Positions 1 to 8,281 of a DNA stretch of 64,000 nucleotides are shown in pieces (within the stretch, counting starts at the first letter, position 1; every line of letters begins with the position of its first letter). The notes below the pieces were generated by a model that saw only the letters and a program-made list of their open reading frames with translations, was not told where the DNA came from and did not search any database. The stretch comes from Mucilaginibacter ginsenosidivorax (GTDB lineage Bacteria; Bacteroidota; Bacteroidia; Sphingobacteriales; Sphingobacteriaceae): contig NZ_CP042437.1 in NCBI RefSeq assembly GCF_007971525.1, forward strand, positions 2,976,001 to 3,040,000, written 5' to 3'. Made by a program: the position numbers and the translations under genes.

Positions 1-1
1 C

Positions 2-955
2 ATCATCCAGGCCAAAAAACTGCTGGAATGGTCAATCGTGCTGTCGTCTATGATTAACGAGGTGGTGCAGGCTTTTGATGATCATTACTCTTACGAGCTT
101 AACGTGGTAAAACACCACCGGGGCCAAAACGAGGTTGCTGCCATTATGCGCGATGTGCTTACCGGCAGCAAAATGATCCGCGATCGGTCGGAACACCTGT
201 ATAACCCCGATAACCTTAACCAGGAAGTTTTTTTGGATAAGGTACAGGAGTATTACTCCCTGCGCTGTGTAACCCAGGTTTTGGGCCCGGTTTACGATAC
301 CATTTTTGAAGTGGAGCGCGTTGTTACAGATGAGCTGAACTCTGTAAATGACAACCCGGTGATTGACCACGAGGCCAAAAACATTTTCCACGGCGGTAAT
401 TTCCATGGCGACTATGTTTCCCTGGCTATGGATAAACTGAAAATAGCTATTACCAAATTGTGTATGCTTTCCGAAAGGCAGTTAAACTACCTGCTTAACG
501 AGAAGCTGAACCATAAATTTCCTCCGTTTGTTAACCTGGGTGTGCTGGGCTTTAACTTCGGGATGCAGGGTATGCAGTTTACTGCCACTTCAACCACTGC
601 CGAAAACCAGACCCTATCGTACCCAATGTACCTGCACAGTATCCCTAATAATAATGATAACCAGGATATTGTAAGCATGGGCTGCAACGCCGCATTGATG
701 ACTAAGCGCGTTATCGACAATACCTTTGAAGTGCTGGCCATACAAATGATGGCTATTTTACAAGCTATTGATCACCTGGATTGCAGCGAAAAGCTGTCGC
801 CCACAACCCATACCGTTTACACCGATCTGCGTGCCATATTCCCTAAGTTTATTGAGGATAAGCCAAAGTATAAGGATATGGTGAACGTGAAGCAATACTT
901 TGAAAAAGCCGAGCACGTGCACCTCATTAAAAAGAGAAACTCCCACATTTTATAA
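2..955 (+). CDS. Aromatic amino-acid ammonia-lyase (HAL/TAL-like), 5' end missing
   Basis: The reading frame is open from base 2, so the N-terminal part lies before the window; about 317 residues are visible. The family deaminates His, Tyr or Phe through an MIO cofactor; the Ala-Ser-Gly MIO triad would be in the missing part. Visible family motifs are NDNPVID, GGNFHG and NQDIVSMG, the last matching the conserved Q-x-x-V-S region of HAL/PAL/TAL enzymes. In flexirubin and aryl polyene clusters this enzyme makes the cinnamate or 4-coumarate starter from Phe or Tyr, which fits the ketosynthases and ACPs that follow. Tyr versus His specificity cannot be read because the selectivity loop is outside the window. 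The class is secure, the substrate is inferred from context. Confidence 0.88.
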   Translation: MIQAKKLLEWSIVLSSMINEVVQAFDDHYSYELNVVKHHRGQNEVAAIMRDVLTGSKMIRDRSEHLYNPDNLNQEVFLDKVQEYYSLRCVTQVLGPVYDTIFEVERVVTDELNSVNDNPVIDHEAKNIFHGGNFHGDYVSLAMDKLKIAITKLCMLSERQLNYLLNEKLNHKFPPFVNLGVLGFNFGMQGMQFTATSTTAENQTLSYPMYLHSIPNNNDNQDIVSMGCNAALMTKRVIDNTFEVLAIQMMAILQAIDHLDCSEKLSPTTHTVYTDLRAIFPKFIEDKPKYKDMVNVKQYFEKAEHVHLIKKRNSHIL

Positions 956-998
956 TTGCAAGCATATACTTTACGTAAAAAATTAACACACCAGGACG

Positions 999-1727
999 AT
1001 GAAATGTGCATTAGTAACAGGCGGATCAAGAGGAATAGGCCGCGCCGTTTGCTATAAACTGGCCACCATGGGCTATTACGTGCTTATTAATTATAAAAGC
1101 AACCAGGCAGAAGCCGACAATACGTTAGCTGCAATTAAAGAAAACGGCGGCGATGGCGAGATAATGAAATTTGACGTATCCAGCAAAGAAGATATCCGCG
1201 CTGTATTAGGCGGCTGGGTTGAAACTAATACTGAAAAATACATTGAAGTGCTGGTAAATAATGCCGGCATTAAGGATGATACCCTGATGATGTGGATGAA
1301 AGATGAGCAGTGGGACAGTGTATTAAATACCAGTTTAGGCGGTTTCTTTTATGTAACCCAGGCTGTTTTAAACGGCATGCTGGTTAAAAAATATGGCCGC
1401 ATTATTAATGTGGTATCTTTATCGGGCTTAAAAGGTTTGCCTGGCCAGGTTAATTACTCGGCTGCCAAGGCGGGTGTAATTGGCGCAACCAAGGCGCTGG
1501 CGCAGGAAATTGCGCGTCGCGGTGTTACCGTTAATGCAGTTGCCCCCGGTTTTATTAAAACCGATATGACCGACGGTTTGGATGAAAAAGAGCTAAAATC
1601 CATGATCCCCATTAAACGCTTCGGCACCCCCGAAGAGGTGGCCAGCGTGGTTGGCTTTTTAGCATCGCCCGAAGCTTCGTATATTACTGCCGAAGTAATT
1701 TCTGTTAATGGCGGCCTTTATTCATAA
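999..1727 (+). CDS. 3-oxoacyl-ACP reductase (FabG-like SDR)
   Basis: 242 residues, the normal length of a FabG-type short-chain dehydrogenase. It has the nucleotide-binding TGGSRGIG (residues 7-14), NNAG (87-90) and the catalytic Ser140, Tyr153 and Lys157 (YSAAK). It would reduce the beta-keto group of each ACP-bound intermediate during polyene extension, with NADPH the likely donor. The ATG at 999 has AGGA five bases upstream. It sits 43 bp behind the ammonia lyase and about 100 bp ahead of a ketosynthase, so it is probably the cluster's dedicated ketoreductase and not the housekeeping FabG; that assignment rests on context. Confidence 0.9.
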   Translation: MKCALVTGGSRGIGRAVCYKLATMGYYVLINYKSNQAEADNTLAAIKENGGDGEIMKFDVSSKEDIRAVLGGWVETNTEKYIEVLVNNAGIKDDTLMMWMKDEQWDSVLNTSLGGFFYVTQAVLNGMLVKKYGRIINVVSLSGLKGLPGQVNYSAAKAGVIGATKALAQEIARRGVTVNAVAPGFIKTDMTDGLDEKELKSMIPIKRFGTPEEVASVVGFLASPEASYITAEVISVNGGLYS

Positions 1728-1830
1728 TTAATCATTTGTTCATATTAAACAAACACATTAATATTTCAGGATTAAATAAATTTATTTAGTTTTAAGGGAA
1801 TTGTTAAATGATTAAGCCGGTATTAGCGTT

Positions 1831-3048
1831 ATGAATAGAGTTGTGATTACAGGGATGGGGATTTACTCGTGCATTGGGAAAACCCAGGACGAGGTAAGAG
1901 ACTCGCTTTTCCACGGCAAATCGGGCATTTTACTCGATTCTATGCGCAAGGAGTTTGGTTACCGGTCTGGCTTAACCGGCTTTGTCGACCGGCCCAACTT
2001 AAAAGAAAAGCTCGACAGGCGTTCACGCATTATGCTGCCCGAACAGGGCGAGTATGCCTATATGGCCACCATTGAAGCATTGGCCCAGGCAGACATCGAT
2101 ATGGATTACCTCGATCAAAATGAAATAGGTATCCTTTACGGTAACGATAGCTCGGCCAAGCCGGTTATTGATTGTACCGATATCATCCGCGTAAAAAAAG
2201 ATACTATGCTGGTAGGCTCGGGAGCGGTTTTCCAAACCATGAACTCCACCGTGAGCATGAACCTGGCCACCATATTCAAATTAAAAGGCATCAACCTCAC
2301 GGTAAGCGCAGCCTGTGCAAGCGGCTCGCACGCTATCGGCCTTGGCTATCATCTTATTAAAAGCGGCCTGCAGGAAGGTATTATCTGCGGCGGCGCCCAG
2401 GAGCTTAACCATTTTTCGATGGGTAGCTTTGATGCGCTTTCGGCTTTCTCTACCCAGGAAGCTACGCCAACAAAGGCATCGCGACCGTTTGATAAAAGCC
2501 GGGATGGCCTGGTGCCAAGCGGCGGCGCAGCTACCGTGATTTTAGAAAGCCTGGAATCGGCACAACGCCGTGGCGCAACTATTTTGGGCGAGGTTATTGG
2601 CTATGGGTTTTCATCAAACGGCGGCCACATATCCAACCCTACCGTTGGCGGCCCGGTACGCTCATTGGCTATGGCCCTGAAGGATGCAGGTATGACCGCG
2701 GCCGATATTGATTACATAAACGCCCATGCCACATCAACCCCTGCGGGTGATGCCAGTGAGGCCAAAGCTATCCACGAGGTTTTTGGATCGAGCAAGCCGC
2801 TGGTAAGCTCAACCAAATCTATGACAGGCCACGAGTGCTGGATGGCCGGCGCAAGCGAGATTGTATACTCTATGCTGATGATGCAAAATTCGTTCATCGC
2901 GCCAAACATCAACTTCGAAACCCCCGACGAGGATTCGGTTAAGTTAAATATCGCTACCACCACCATCGAACGGAATTTTGACGTATTTTTGTCGAACTCT
3001 TTTGGTTTTGGCGGAACAAATTCGTCGCTGATTATTAAAAAATATTGA
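1831..3048 (+). CDS. Beta-ketoacyl-ACP synthase (FabF-like KS)
   Basis: 405 residues with thiolase fold. The complete KS triad is present: Cys162 in SAACASGS, His299 in NAHATSTP and His334 in KSMTGHE, so it should be a decarboxylating condensing enzyme. The C-terminal FGFGGTNS loop is intact. It lies 13 bp before an ACP and follows the ketoreductase. A roughly 100-bp AT-rich gap separates it from that gene; I could not place a convincing promoter there. It may be the initiating or a single-acting KS (like ApeR), because no Cys-less partner is next to it, unlike the two KS/CLF pairs elsewhere in the window. Confidence 0.9.
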   Translation: MNRVVITGMGIYSCIGKTQDEVRDSLFHGKSGILLDSMRKEFGYRSGLTGFVDRPNLKEKLDRRSRIMLPEQGEYAYMATIEALAQADIDMDYLDQNEIGILYGNDSSAKPVIDCTDIIRVKKDTMLVGSGAVFQTMNSTVSMNLATIFKLKGINLTVSAACASGSHAIGLGYHLIKSGLQEGIICGGAQELNHFSMGSFDALSAFSTQEATPTKASRPFDKSRDGLVPSGGAATVILESLESAQRRGATILGEVIGYGFSSNGGHISNPTVGGPVRSLAMALKDAGMTAADIDYINAHATSTPAGDASEAKAIHEVFGSSKPLVSSTKSMTGHECWMAGASEIVYSMLMMQNSFIAPNINFETPDEDSVKLNIATTTIERNFDVFLSNSFGFGGTNSSLIIKKY

Positions 3049-3061
3049 TTAACCTACCCTT

Positions 3062-3319
3062 ATGCAGTTTTTAGAAATTATAGAAAAAACAAATGCTTTT
3101 TTAGCAGAAGAATTTGAAATTGGTGTGGCGAAAATATCGCCTGAAGCCATCCTGAAAGATACCCTTGAACTTGACAGCCTGGATTATATAGACCTGGTTG
3201 TTGTAATTGAAAGCAATTTCAATTTTAAGGTGCAGCCCGAAGATTTTGTCGGCATTATCACTTTCCAGGATTTTTATGAATATGTTAATACCAAGGTGAA
3301 CGCCGGCGAATTGGTGTAA
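3062..3319 (+). CDS. Acyl carrier protein (ACP)
   Basis: 85 residues, four-helix ACP fold with the phosphopantetheine serine in LDSLDYIDL. Highly acidic, as ACPs are. It closely resembles the ACP at 18678: both share DSLDYIDLVVVIE, FKVQPEDF and TFQDFY, so the two are recent or strongly constrained duplicates, probably serving the same type of assembly line. It starts 13 bp after the KS stop, implying co-translation. Its exact cargo (aryl starter or growing polyene) is not readable from sequence. Confidence 0.92.
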   Translation: MQFLEIIEKTNAFLAEEFEIGVAKISPEAILKDTLELDSLDYIDLVVVIESNFNFKVQPEDFVGIITFQDFYEYVNTKVNAGELV

Positions 3320-3330
3320 TAATTGCGCAA

Positions 3331-3352
3331 TTTGCAGATGCTGATCTGCAAA
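3331..3352 (+). terminator. Intergenic hairpin between ACP and dehydratase
   Basis: TTTGCAGA (3331-3338) and TCTGCAAA (3345-3352) form an 8-bp stem with a 6-nt loop in the 85-bp gap. No long T tract follows, so it is more likely a transcript-stabilising or attenuating hairpin behind the ACP than a full terminator. Confidence 0.35.
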
Positions 3353-3404
3353 ACCTTTACTGATTTTACCTGAGCCACTGTTAAAACCTGTTAAACCTGC
3401 TAAT

Positions 3405-3827
3405 ATGTTTGTACCTCCTGCCAATACTCCCGACCTTATCCCGCAAAAATTTCCTTTTGTGATGATAGATCATTTGACCTGGACGGATGATAAAAGCAGC
3501 CGCACCCAATTTTGTATAAAAGCAGATAACGTACTGGTTGAGGATGGCGAATTTAGCGCGGGAGGGCTGGTAGAAAACATAGCGCAAACGGCCGCCGCCC
3601 GTGCCGGATACCTGGCCCAAAACAGCCAAAAAGCCGATGCTATAGGTTATATTGGTGCTATTAAAAACCTCGAAGTGTTTTCTTTGCCTAAAATAAATGA
3701 TATCTTAGAAACGGAAATCGTTATTGATAATCAAATATTTGATGTAACACTGATATCGGGGAAGGTAAAACGCGGCGAAGAAACTTTGGCGCAGTGCCAG
3801 ATGAAAGTATTTATAATTCAACAATAA
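3405..3827 (+). CDS. Hot-dog dehydratase-like protein, catalytic His absent (ApeP-like)
   Basis: 140 residues. The start LIPQKFPFVMIDHL matches the FabZ LPHRYPFLLVDRV helix-strand, and GGLVENIAQTAA (Glu57) matches the FabZ PGVLIVEAMAQ helix. The FabZ HFPxxPxxPG segment that supplies the catalytic His is not there: the equivalent stretch reads NVLVEDGEFSAGG. So only the acidic half of the usual His/Glu pair is retained. In aryl polyene clusters two dehydratase-like proteins work together; the gene at 8282 has the complementary His but not the Glu. It may therefore act as a heteromeric 3-hydroxyacyl-ACP dehydratase subunit. The family is clear, the split-site idea is inference. Confidence 0.75.
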   Translation: MFVPPANTPDLIPQKFPFVMIDHLTWTDDKSSRTQFCIKADNVLVEDGEFSAGGLVENIAQTAAARAGYLAQNSQKADAIGYIGAIKNLEVFSLPKINDILETEIVIDNQIFDVTLISGKVKRGEETLAQCQMKVFIIQQ

Positions 3828-3850
3828 ATAATTTAATCTAAATCATCAAA

Positions 3851-4513
3851 ATGAAACCTACAAAAAACACCTGGCTGATAGCCTTTTTACTAACAGTTGT
3901 AAGCAGCCTGCCTGCTTTGGCGCAAAGCACAAAAGCCGATATTTTTTCGGGCAGTGCTAAAATTACCTGGTTAGGACTTGATTTTACACAAACAAAATTT
4001 ATAGGTACGGCTGAAGCCAAGGTAATGGGTATCGGAAAAAAAGACGATATAACACCTGAGGAATTCAGAGACGATTATACCGTAGGATGGAACCGCCTTT
4101 TTGTTACCGAGCAAAAGAAATATGATGTGGCCGAATCAATCCACCACAGTTCTGTTGATTATGCGCTTGATGTAGCTAAAGCTTCAAACGCCAAGGCAAA
4201 GTTTGATAAACTTTACACCGACAACCCGAGCGATTTTAAATTATTGGATGAGGCAAAAATTACCGCTATTGTAAAGGGTTACGATTTCCAGAACAAAGAA
4301 GGTATTGGCTATATATTTTTTGTAAGCGGCATGAACAAAGGCATTGATAAAGCCGGTGTTTGGATAACCTTTGTTGATATGAAAACAAAAACAGTTTTGC
4401 TAACCAAATATTATGAAGGAAAACCAGGCGGTTTCGGCCTTAAAAACTACTGGGCAAAAGCGTTTTTAAATGTAATGAAAGATGTAAAATCTGATTACAA
4501 CAGCTGGAAATAA
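3851..4513 (+). CDS. Exported protein of unknown function
   Basis: 220 residues with a clear Sec signal peptide: basic N-terminus, a hydrophobic core of about 15 residues and an ALAQ cleavage region near residue 25. The mature part is soluble, rich in Lys, Asp and aromatic residues, with no membrane segments or motif I can name. It lies in tight plus-strand order between the dehydratase (23 bp) and the thioesterase (15 bp), so it probably belongs to the pigment operon and acts in the periplasm. Function unknown. Confidence 0.75.
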   Translation: MKPTKNTWLIAFLLTVVSSLPALAQSTKADIFSGSAKITWLGLDFTQTKFIGTAEAKVMGIGKKDDITPEEFRDDYTVGWNRLFVTEQKKYDVAESIHHSSVDYALDVAKASNAKAKFDKLYTDNPSDFKLLDEAKITAIVKGYDFQNKEGIGYIFFVSGMNKGIDKAGVWITFVDMKTKTVLLTKYYEGKPGGFGLKNYWAKAFLNVMKDVKSDYNSWK

Positions 4514-4528
4514 AAAGCACTGACAAGG

Positions 4529-5038
4529 ATGATCTGCGCCTTTGCCGGCACAGATTCATCCTTTACAAAATTGACGCCGGCACGAAAATGTATCGGCAGT
4601 AAACAGAACGAAGAATTGCAAAAAACACTGATAAATGCCACCGAGATAAGTGTGAAGTTTAGCGAGGTTGATTCGCTGGGTATTGTGTGGCACGGGCACT
4701 ATGTACGCTATTTTGAAGATGGCAGGGAGGCTTTTGGAAAAGCATATGGCATTGATTACCTTACAGTTTACAATAACCAATACGTAACCCCTATTGTAAG
4801 TATTGATTGTAAATACAAACAGGTTTTGCGTTACGGCGACAACGTAATTATTGAAACCGAATACGTACCAAGCGAAGCAGCCCGGTTAAATTTTAACTAC
4901 CGGCTGTTAAACGCAGCAACCGGCGAGGTAGTGGTTACAGGTTCAACCGTACAGGTATTTTTACAGCGCGATAATTTTATGCTTCAATTAACCAATCCGG
5001 TGTTTTTTGAAGAGTGGAAAAAGAAATATGGGTTCTGA
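4529..5038 (+). CDS. Acyl-CoA/acyl-ACP thioesterase, 4HBT (YbgC/FadM) family
   Basis: Hot-dog thioesterase. The signature VKFSEVDSLGIVWHGHYVRYFEDGR carries the family Asp (in EVDSLGI) and the W-H-x-x-Y pattern of 4-hydroxybenzoyl-CoA thioesterase-like enzymes. Probable role: release or editing of ACP-bound acyl chains in the pigment pathway. The ATG at 4529 gives 169 residues but adds about 42 residues of unusual composition ahead of the domain; family members normally start about 10 residues before it. A TTG near 4616 would give a more typical protein, so the start is uncertain. Confidence 0.82.
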   Translation: MICAFAGTDSSFTKLTPARKCIGSKQNEELQKTLINATEISVKFSEVDSLGIVWHGHYVRYFEDGREAFGKAYGIDYLTVYNNQYVTPIVSIDCKYKQVLRYGDNVIIETEYVPSEAARLNFNYRLLNAATGEVVVTGSTVQVFLQRDNFMLQLTNPVFFEEWKKKYGF

Positions 5039-5052
5039 GATCTGGGGTCTGG

Positions 5053-5102
5053 GGTCGGAGGTCGGAAACAATAAACAGACTACAGATCCCAGACCTCCGA
5101 CC
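5053..5102. repeat. Imperfect palindrome upstream of the flavoprotein gene
   Basis: GGTCGGAGGTC (5053-5063) pairs perfectly with GACCTCCGACC (5092-5102), and the left arm is preceded by tandem TCTGGGGTC units. It can form an 11-bp stem in the 107-bp gap between thioesterase and flavoprotein. It looks like a dispersed intergenic repeat. The longer in-frame start at 5014 for the next gene would translate this palindrome, which argues against that start. Confidence 0.55.
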
Positions 5103-5145
5103 ACAGAAATCGGGCCTCAGAATAAGACACAAAAGAGTAAAATTG

Positions 5146-6396
5146 ATGAATACAGAAAAAGTTGATGTGTTGGTAATTGGCGCCGGCCCGGCGGGTACGG
5201 TGGCTGCTTCTATTGTGAATAAAGCAGGGTTTAAAGTTAAAATTGTTGAAAAGCAAAAATTTCCGCGTTTTGTAATTGGCGAAAGCCTGTTACCCCGCTG
5301 CATGGAAGCATTAACCGATGCCGGCTTTGTTGAAGCAGTGGAGGCAAAAGGATTTCAGAAAAAATTCGGAGCCAAGTTTGTAAAAAACGGCGTCATCTGC
5401 GATTACTTCTTTTCAGATCAGTTTACTGATGGCTGGAACTGGACATGGCAGGTGCCCCGCTCTGAATTTGATAAAACCCTGGCCGATACCTGCGAAAGCA
5501 TGGGTATCCCGGTACATTATGAAACTACGGTTACCGATATCAAATTCAACGGCTCTGATTCGATAACAACCGTTGAAGATATTGATGGCAACCAAACCCA
5601 AATTGAGGCCCGGTTTATTATTGACGGCAGTGGCTATGGCCGGGTTATCCCCAAGTTATTTAACCTGGATAAACCATCGGGCCTGCCGCAACGCAAGGCT
5701 TTATTTACACATACGGTAGATGTAAAGCGCAACCTGTTTGAAGAACCTAACCGCATCACCATAGTGGTACATAAACCCGGCGTTTGGGTTTGGATTATAC
5801 CTTTCTCCAGCGGCGTAACCTCGTTGGGGTTTGTAGGCGATCCGGACTTTTTTGCAGGTTACGAAGGCGCAGATGACGAAGCTAAACTACGCAGCTTAAT
5901 TGCCGCAGAACCCTACCTGAGCGAGCGCTTTAAAGATGTTGAATTTGTTTTTGAGCCAAGGATATTACAAGCCTGGAGCAGCACCACCAATACTTTTCAC
6001 GGCGAAGGCTTTGTGCTTACCGGCAATGTAACCGAGTTTTTAGATCCCATCTTCTCATCGGGTGTTACGCTGGCAACTGTATCCAGCCAAAATGCTGCCA
6101 AATTGGTTGTCCGCAAGCTAAACGGCGAAGATATTGATTGGGAAACCGAATACACAGAAAAGGTGATGCAAGGCGTGGATGTTTTCCGGTCGTACGTAAA
6201 TGCCTGGTACGAAGGGACGCTGGATACCATCTTTTTTTCGGGTACTTTTGTTCCCGAGATTAAAAACCAGATCTGTTCTGTTTTGGCAGGATATGTGTGG
6301 GACCAGCAGAACCCGTATGTTAAAAATCATGATACGGCAATAAAAAAATTAGCGCGAATTATTAAGTTAGGGGAGCAAATTAACTCGCCTGTATAG
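5146..6396 (+). CDS. FAD-dependent halogenase/monooxygenase of the tryptophan-halogenase family
   Basis: 416 residues from ATG 5146, six residues before the GAGPAG FAD-binding motif (residues 12-17). Three flavin-halogenase marks are visible: a Lys-rich segment QKKFGAKF (71-78) where the catalytic lysine is expected, WVWIIP (214-219, the WxWxIP motif), and FLDPIFSSG (298-306, the FxxPxxSxG motif found in halogenases acting on carrier-bound substrates). Halogenated flexirubins are known, so ring chlorination of the aryl or resorcinol part is plausible; hydroxylation is the alternative. An ACP starts 7 bp downstream, which fits an ACP-bound substrate. A flavin reductase is not seen nearby. Confidence 0.82.
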   Translation: MNTEKVDVLVIGAGPAGTVAASIVNKAGFKVKIVEKQKFPRFVIGESLLPRCMEALTDAGFVEAVEAKGFQKKFGAKFVKNGVICDYFFSDQFTDGWNWTWQVPRSEFDKTLADTCESMGIPVHYETTVTDIKFNGSDSITTVEDIDGNQTQIEARFIIDGSGYGRVIPKLFNLDKPSGLPQRKALFTHTVDVKRNLFEEPNRITIVVHKPGVWVWIIPFSSGVTSLGFVGDPDFFAGYEGADDEAKLRSLIAAEPYLSERFKDVEFVFEPRILQAWSSTTNTFHGEGFVLTGNVTEFLDPIFSSGVTLATVSSQNAAKLVVRKLNGEDIDWETEYTEKVMQGVDVFRSYVNAWYEGTLDTIFFSGTFVPEIKNQICSVLAGYVWDQQNPYVKNHDTAIKKLARIIKLGEQINSPV

Positions 6397-6403
6397 TTAT
6401 AAA

Positions 6404-6661
6404 ATGGACAAATTAATGAATGATCTGAAAGAACAGATCATAGACCAGTTAAACCTGCAAGACCTTAAGCCCGGCGATATCGGCGATGATGAATCGTTGT
6501 TTGCCGATGGATTAGGATTGGATTCGATAGATGTTTTGGAGCTGATAGTTTTGATGCAGAGTATTTATAAAATTAAACTTTCAAAAGCCGAAGACGGCCC
6601 CAAAGTATTTCAGTCGGTGCGCACCATGGCCGAGTATATTACGGCTAACCAGGCAGCATAA
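6404..6661 (+). CDS. Acyl carrier protein (ACP)
   Basis: 85 residues with the phosphopantetheine serine in LGLDSIDVLEL. It is more like the ACP at 28656 (shared LKEQ/K start, DDE-LF-DGLGLDSID, LELIVL) than the pair at 3062/18678, so the window has at least two ACP subfamilies. It directly follows the flavoprotein by 7 bp and may present the substrate for it. A 370-bp repeat-rich gap follows. Confidence 0.92.
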   Translation: MDKLMNDLKEQIIDQLNLQDLKPGDIGDDESLFADGLGLDSIDVLELIVLMQSIYKIKLSKAEDGPKVFQSVRTMAEYITANQAA

Positions 6662-6748
6662 CAGAGTCAAGAGATTAGAATCAAGAATTAAGACAGGGGA
6701 TTGTTATCAGTCATAAACAACAATAACTGCTACGATTTAATTCCCAAT

Positions 6749-6947
6749 GTCATGCTGAACTTGTTTCAGCACCCCATACGCTAAGTGTACATCATGCGAG
6801 TCACTTTTCCTGTGGGATCCCGAAACAAGTTCGGGATGACTTCCGTTTTATAAACTGTCATGCTGAGGTACGAAGCATCTATTCGAGGACTTTTCAGACG
6901 ACTATAAGTGTCGGTGAATAGATTCTTCACTACGTTCAGAATGACAG
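6749..6947. repeat. Two tandem palindromic dispersed repeats (REP/MITE-like)
   Basis: Two inverted-repeat units fill the gap 6662-7034. Unit 1: 6749-6773 (GTCATGCTGAACTTG...) pairs with 6815-6840 (...CAAGTTCGGGATGAC). Unit 2: 6855-6885 (CTGTCATGCTGAGG...) pairs with 6915-6947 (...ACGTTCAGAATGACAG). Both end in TCATGCTGA/TCAG-ATGAC, typical of short palindromic repeats scattered between genes in Bacteroidota genomes. No coding sequence is apparent. Confidence 0.65.
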
Positions 6948-7034
6948 ACTTTTGCTTTTTTAGCATGGAGGAATACTCCCAATCAAACCATTTTACAATC
7001 CTGGTGTCTATCTAAATAATAATTGCCTTTAGTA

Positions 7035-7676
7035 GTGAAAATAAACAAACTATTACTTACTGTAGCCATACTTGCCGCCGCATTTAACGCCAATGCGCAG
7101 CATGCCGGTTATACCCAGCTTACAGATCTGTCGGCATTTAAAGCCCAGTTTACGGCTACCGCCCAAAAAACTACCAGTATTAAAAGTGATTTTGTGCAGG
7201 AGAAAAACCTGAGCATGCTATCGGAAAAGATCACATCCAAAGGAAAATTCTGGTTTAAAAAGGATAACATGGTGCGGATGGAATATACCCAGCCATCCAA
7301 ATACCTGATGATCATCAACAAAGACAATATTTTGGTAAAGGATGAGCAGAAGGAAAATAAAATCAACACCAAATCCAACAAACTTTTCCAGCAAATCAAC
7401 AAGATCATTATCGACTGTGTGCAGGGATCTATCCTGAGCAACCCCGATTTTAAAGTAAAAGTGTTTGAAAGCAAGGGAAGCTACCTGGTAGAGCTGGCGC
7501 CGCTATCAAAGGGGATAAAAGATTTTTTTAAATCAATCAATATCTCGGTTGATAAAAAAGACAACTCGGTAAGTAATATTGATATGCAGGAGCCATCCGG
7601 CGATAATACTACCATTCACTTTATAAATAAAGAGATTAATGCAAACCTGCCTGACGCGCTTTTTGCTGCTAAGTAG
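7035..7676 (+). CDS. LolA-like outer-membrane lipoprotein carrier
   Basis: 213 residues from GTG 7035, which places the start directly before the signal peptide (KINKLLLTVAILAAAFNANA). An in-frame TTG at 7023 is possible but less likely. The mature protein matches the LolA half-barrel: TSIKSDFVQEKNL, GKFWFKKDNMVRMEY, SKYLMIIN and a lysine-rich C-terminal region. LolA-type carriers ferry lipophilic molecules across the periplasm, and dedicated LolA/LolB-like pairs are common in aryl polyene and flexirubin clusters. It overlaps the next lipoprotein gene by 38 bp, so the two are likely partners moving pigment to the outer membrane. Confidence 0.85.
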   Translation: MKINKLLLTVAILAAAFNANAQHAGYTQLTDLSAFKAQFTATAQKTTSIKSDFVQEKNLSMLSEKITSKGKFWFKKDNMVRMEYTQPSKYLMIINKDNILVKDEQKENKINTKSNKLFQQINKIIIDCVQGSILSNPDFKVKVFESKGSYLVELAPLSKGIKDFFKSINISVDKKDNSVSNIDMQEPSGDNTTIHFINKEINANLPDALFAAK

Positions 7677-8271
7677 TTGCCTGCTTGCTTTTGCCGGCTG
7701 TTCTTCGGTTTACAAAAACCTGAAGCCCGCTACGGGTAATTTTGATCATATCTACCAATTTCGCCCCCAATTTTCAGTGGTATTATACAATGCCGAAATA
7801 AATGTAACCAGCCATCATTTAAGCGGCCTGCTACTGATGAAGGCGATGCCGGATAGCAGCACCCGCATTGTATTTTCCAGCGAGATGGGTGTAAAATTCT
7901 TTGATTTCGCATTCATGAAAGATGGGAGCTTTAAAGTATACTCCATCATTCCGCAAATGGATAAGGGCCCTGTAATTAAAACGCTAAGAAAGGATTTTGA
8001 TTTGATATTGATGCGCCAGGAGGGCAGCCATGAGCGGTACATGCTTAAAGATAGCACCCATCTATATTATGTGCTTCCGCAGGAAAAAGGCGCCAACTAT
8101 TATATCACCAACATGGCCGGTGATACCCTTTTACGAATGGAAAAATCATCCAAAAGAAAACCCGTTGCCGTTGCTACCATGACCAGCTATAAAAATGGCA
8201 TACCCGATACTATAGGTATCGACCATAAAAACTTTAAATTTACCATCGGTTTAAAAAAAATAGAAAGATAA
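7639..8271 (+). CDS. Lipoprotein, probable LolB-like partner
   Basis: 210 residues. The N-terminus is a lipoprotein signal peptide with lipobox LAFAGC, acylated Cys near residue 20. The mature part is rich in beta-strand (for example RPQFSVVLYNAEI, GVKFFDFAFMKDGSFKVYS), as expected for a LolB or LolA-like barrel, but I see no specific signature. The 38-bp overlap with the LolA-like gene argues for coupled expression. Presumed place: periplasmic face of the outer membrane, accepting cargo from the LolA-like protein. Confidence 0.7.
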   Translation: MQTCLTRFLLLSSCLLAFAGCSSVYKNLKPATGNFDHIYQFRPQFSVVLYNAEINVTSHHLSGLLLMKAMPDSSTRIVFSSEMGVKFFDFAFMKDGSFKVYSIIPQMDKGPVIKTLRKDFDLILMRQEGSHERYMLKDSTHLYYVLPQEKGANYYITNMAGDTLLRMEKSSKRKPVAVATMTSYKNGIPDTIGIDHKNFKFTIGLKKIER

Positions 8272-8281
8272 GCTGAAACAT

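Noticed and set aside
5014..5145. N-terminal extension of the flavoprotein
   Set aside because: It would translate an intergenic palindrome and overlap the thioesterase; FAD proteins start a few residues before GxGxxG.
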